Below are positions 61,663 to 64,000 of a stretch of 64,000 nt of DNA, one piece after another. The notes beneath the pieces are model-generated. The model saw only the letters and a program-made list of their open reading frames with translations, did not search any database and was not told the DNA's origin. Source of the DNA: Ruania alba. GTDB lineage: Bacteria; Actinomycetota; Actinomycetes; Actinomycetales; Beutenbergiaceae. Position numbers and translations under genes: made by a program. The stretch is from positions 1,274,387 through 1,338,386 of the forward strand of contig NZ_FNTX01000001.1 in the NCBI RefSeq assembly GCF_900105765.1. The letters are read 5' to 3'. Each line of letters starts with the position of its first letter. The first letter of the stretch is position 1.

Positions 61663-62733
61663 TCAGCCGTACAGGTCCATGATCCCCAGATGGTCGCCGT
61701 AGCCGAGCAGCGCGGCGGAATCGTCGCAGCGCGTGGTGCTCGGGCTCATCGTGAGATCGCCCTCACCCCGTTCCGTGACATGCGCCATCCCGGTGGCGTG
61801 CCCGAACTCGTGCATCACACCGGCGATCAAGACCACCTGGTCGGAGCATGAGTCGGCGTCGAGCGCATACTCGCGGTCGGAGGAGTCCATCCGCAGGTCG
61901 AACTCGACGATCTCGCCGCTGCTGTAAGCCCAGAAGCAGGTGACGCCGTACACGCTCCCGCTGTGCGGACCCCAGTCGACCACGTTCCGGCCGTCCCGGG
62001 CCGTGCAGGAGGACCCACTGATGTTGGCATCCCTCGACGTGGACCCCTCGTGCACGAGGTTCAGCTGGCTCGGTGCACCGCTGAGCCCACAGCTGTTGCT
62101 GCCCTCGTTCCATCGCTCGGCAGCGGTGCCGGCCGTGCTGCCGAGTGTTGCCGAGCTCACCCCGTCGGGACGGCGCTCAGAGCCGTTCACCGAGAATGGC
62201 ACCGAGTCCGACATCCACCGGTAGCCGTACGCGGCGTTCTCGGGGTCATTGCAGCGCTGCGAATCCTCCGAGGTCGTCTCGGTCGTACCCGGCTGGGCGC
62301 GAGGGGAACCCATGGGCGGCAGCCCGAGCGCTGCGGACCCGCCGTGCCCGGCGGCGCCGTGGCTGTCCGAGGCATGATGCAGCACCCCGTCGGCGTCGGT
62401 CATGACGGTCTCGACCTGGCTCGTCCCACCGGAGTCGTCGACGGCGATCGTGACGCTCTCCCCGGCTGCCGGGATCGGGACCTCGAGGCCGCCCGGCAGC
62501 TCGATCGGGACCCCGACCAGGTCGCATGCGACCACGTCGACCTCGCCGAGGATCTGGCCGATGTCCAGCGCACCGACGGTCTCGACCAGACCGCCGAGGT
62601 CGATACCGCTGGATGCGGGCGCGCATCCGCGCTCCGGGGAGGCCTCGGCCGGGGAGGAGGTCACCATGGTGAGGCCGATCCCGAGCGCCACGGTCCAGGT
62701 CAGGGGCTTGTGAATAGCATCGTTGCGTCGCAT
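61663..62733 (-). CDS. Secreted metzincin-type zinc metalloprotease
   Basis: A 356-residue exported protein: signal peptide at residues 1 to about 31 (LTWTVALGIGLTMVTSSPAEA), a prodomain-like region with little similarity to anything I know, and a C-terminal catalytic domain. The zinc site is His308-Glu309-x2-His312-x5-His318 in HEFGHATGMAH, and LTMSPS just after it is the Met-turn, so it belongs to the matrixin-like metzincins. Several Cys pairs suggest disulphides. Minus-strand TAACAT (62747-62742) ends eight bases before the ATG, suggesting near-leaderless transcription. The target is unknown. Confidence 0.85.
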   Translation of the reverse strand: MRRNDAIHKPLTWTVALGIGLTMVTSSPAEASPERGCAPASSGIDLGGLVETVGALDIGQILGEVDVVACDLVGVPIELPGGLEVPIPAAGESVTIAVDDSGGTSQVETVMTDADGVLHHASDSHGAAGHGGSAALGLPPMGSPRAQPGTTETTSEDSQRCNDPENAAYGYRWMSDSVPFSVNGSERRPDGVSSATLGSTAGTAAERWNEGSNSCGLSGAPSQLNLVHEGSTSRDANISGSSCTARDGRNVVDWGPHSGSVYGVTCFWAYSSGEIVEFDLRMDSSDREYALDADSCSDQVVLIAGVMHEFGHATGMAHVTERGEGDLTMSPSTTRCDDSAALLGYGDHLGIMDLYG

Positions 62734-62744
62734 CGCGCCCGATG

Positions 62745-63308
62745 TTAGCGGAGGGTCGCGTCCCTGTCGCGCGGAGCCTCGCCGCTCATCGGCCGGTCCT
62801 CGGCTCGCGCGGGCCGGTCACCATGGCGCCGTCGTGCCAGGACGACGACCGCGACAGCGGTCGCCACCAGGGCGACGATCACAGCGATCCCCCAGGGGCT
62901 CCCGGCCGCAGCAGCGAGGGTTGCCTTCCACCAGACGAACCCGATCGTGGAGTAGATCGTGCCCCACGCCAGCGCCCCGGGAACCTGCGCGAGCGCGTAC
63001 TTCCACCAGGTGATCCGCAGGATCCCGGCCGCGGCCTGCACCATCGACTGGAACCCGATCGTCACATAGCAGACCGGCACCGCGACCAGACCCCACCGGC
63101 GGATGGCGGCGATGCCCGCATCCGCGCCCCCGTCGGCGAGCCAGTCGTGAACCCGCTTGCGCCAGCCGATCGTGGGGTGGGTGCGGCGCAGTGCCTGATC
63201 GGTCGGCACCCGCCCGAGCCAGTACAACAGCTGGCCCCGTACCCAGGCACCGGCTGAGAGCGCGAGCAGTGCGACGAGGAAGGGCAGATCGGTGAGGAAG
63301 TCAGGAAT
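62745..63308 (-). CDS. DedA/VTT-like small membrane protein, probable ATT start
   Basis: A 187-residue polytopic protein beginning PDFLTDLPFLVALLALSAGA and containing YWLGRVP, then VCYVTIGFQSMVQAAAGI and WWKYALAQVPGALAWGTIYS, as in short DedA/VTT-domain proteins. An in-frame stop lies nine bases upstream of ATT 63308, and no ATG or GTG follows before the conserved helix. ATT at 63308 has GAGGGAG nine bases before it, so ATT initiation is the best reading. Alternatives are CTG 63287 or TTG 63227, the latter cutting the first helix. It follows zur on the same strand. Confidence 0.7.
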   Translation of the reverse strand: MPDFLTDLPFLVALLALSAGAWVRGQLLYWLGRVPTDQALRRTHPTIGWRKRVHDWLADGGADAGIAAIRRWGLVAVPVCYVTIGFQSMVQAAAGILRITWWKYALAQVPGALAWGTIYSTIGFVWWKATLAAAAGSPWGIAVIVALVATAVAVVVLARRRHGDRPARAEDRPMSGEAPRDRDATLR

Positions 63309-63344
63309 GGTGACTCACTCCCTCGGTGACGAGCGCACGAGAGG

Positions 63345-63752
63345 TCACCGGCCGCCGTCGGGCCGCTCGGCAGCGGTGCACTCGGCGCAGATGCCGAACA
63401 GCTCAGCCGTGTGCTCCACAGCGGTGAAACCGTGCTCGGCTCCCACGGTGGCCGCCCACCGCTCCACGCTGGCGGCGTCGAGCTCCACCGTGGCCCCGCA
63501 CCGGCGGCACACCAGGTGGTGATGGTGCTCCTGGGTGGCGCACCGGCGGTACAGCGACTCACCCTCGGCGTTGCGCAGTACGTCCACGTCGCCGCTCTCG
63601 GCAAGAGCCTGCATCGTCCGGTAGACGGTGGCGAGGCCGATGCCCTCGCCGCGGTCCCGGAGCATCTCGTGCAGCTGCTGGGCGCTGCGGAAATCGTCGG
63701 TGCCGGAGAGGAGGTCGCTCACCGCTGCGCGTTGGCGGGTCATGCGTTGCAT
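63345..63752 (-). CDS. zur: Fur-family regulator, probable Zur
   Basis: A 135-residue zinc-responsive repressor. The winged helix (TRQRAAVSDLLSGTDDFRSA, GIGLATVYRTMQAL) is followed by the metal/dimer domain with HHHHLVCRRCG and CAEC, forming the structural zinc site. ATG 63752 or ATG 63743 could start it. It begins 12 bases after a zinc ABC-transporter permease gene, the typical znuB-zur operon, which favours Zur over Fur or PerR. It would repress zinc uptake when zinc is plentiful. Confidence 0.87.
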   Translation of the reverse strand: MQRMTRQRAAVSDLLSGTDDFRSAQQLHEMLRDRGEGIGLATVYRTMQALAESGDVDVLRNAEGESLYRRCATQEHHHHLVCRRCGATVELDAASVERWAATVGAEHGFTAVEHTAELFGICAECTAAERPDGGR

Positions 63753-63764
63753 GGCGAGACCTTC

Positions 63765-64000
63765 CTATCCGTGTGTCGAGCCCAACTGGACGTCGTCCGC
63801 CACATCGGGGTGCGGATCGACGTCGTGTCGCCGTCGGGGTCGGATCACGGCCCGCACGGCGGCTACTCCAGCGTAGACGGTCACGGCGAGCACCACGATC
63901 GTCGCTCCGGGGGCGAGTGGCTCGGTGAAGGTGATCAGCAGGCCACCCACGCACACCGCCGCACCGATCCCCATCGCCGCGGTCATGGTGCGCCGGAAGG
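63765..64000 (-). CDS. znuB: Zinc/manganese ABC transporter permease, C-terminal fragment
   Basis: Only the last 77 codons are present; the frame is open to the window edge. FRRTMTAAMGIGAAVCVGGL and LAPGATIVVLAVTVYAGVA match the final helices of ABC-3 family permeases (ZnuB), and a basic, His-containing tail follows. The 12-base spacing to zur indicates one operon. The zinc-binding protein and ATPase would be expected beyond the window. Confidence 0.82.
   Translation of the reverse strand, partial: FRRTMTAAMGIGAAVCVGGLLITFTEPLAPGATIVVLAVTVYAGVAAVRAVIRPRRRHDVDPHPDVADDVQLGSTHG

Overview
The window is high-GC, densely packed bacterial DNA. The gene content (actinobacterial order comEA-comEC-holA-rpsT-lepA-hemW-hrcA-dnaJ-rsmE-phoH-ybeY-era, leader-peptide control of leuA, a 13E12-type HNH gene, an LPXTG-type surface protein, GTG starts and many apparently leaderless genes) points to an actinobacterium, probably order Micrococcales. 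The genus cannot be fixed from sequence alone. I see no rRNA, tRNA, CRISPR array or intact insertion sequence.

Layout. 1-3599: tail of a LacI regulator, a GNAT acetyltransferase, glucuronate isomerase and a fructuronate reductase-type dehydrogenase (hexuronate catabolism). 3669-5891: a luciferase-like monooxygenase/MarR/FMN reductase operon behind a palindromic operator. 5950-8572: leuS behind a Leu-codon leader peptide and an intrinsic terminator. 8574-12627: HerA-like ATPase, then comEA and a comEC that lacks its C-terminal nuclease-like domain. 12876-15926: a DUF11-repeat, LPATG-anchored surface protein sitting between comEC and holA. 16021-18585: holA, a GT4 mannosyltransferase-like enzyme, rpsT. 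18768-23405: solitary PemK/MazF-like protein, circularly permuted ATP-grasp/alpha-E/transglutaminase cassette (the last gene frameshifted) and a small membrane protein. 23513-29042: lepA, hemW and two tandem Pro/Gly/Gln-rich membrane proteins (the first frameshifted). 29319-32324: DUF222-HNH protein with a duplicated remnant of its 5' end, then DUF3097. 32399-37965: a CIRCE-controlled hrcA-dnaJ-rsmE run followed by phoH-ybeY-era. 38030-39529: a membrane alpha/beta hydrolase.

39580-57978 is the most interesting part: PP2C phosphatase, FHA protein, membrane Ser/Thr kinase, FHA plus winged-helix protein, a 2036-residue membrane-anchored Ig/FN3 protein, MoxR ATPase, DUF58 protein, a polytopic transglutaminase-fold protein whose catalytic triad is gone, a LarA-like racemase and a membrane-FHA protein (frameshifted). 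The genes are co-directional and nearly touching. I read it as one envelope-associated, phospho-regulated assembly locus; its biochemical task is unknown.

58049-64000: leuA behind a second Leu-codon leader, recO, uppS, a secreted metzincin-type metalloprotease, a DedA-like membrane protein apparently starting at ATT, zur, and the end of znuB.

Three genes are each broken by what looks like one missing base in a G or C run, so base-calling errors should be excluded before they are called pseudogenes.
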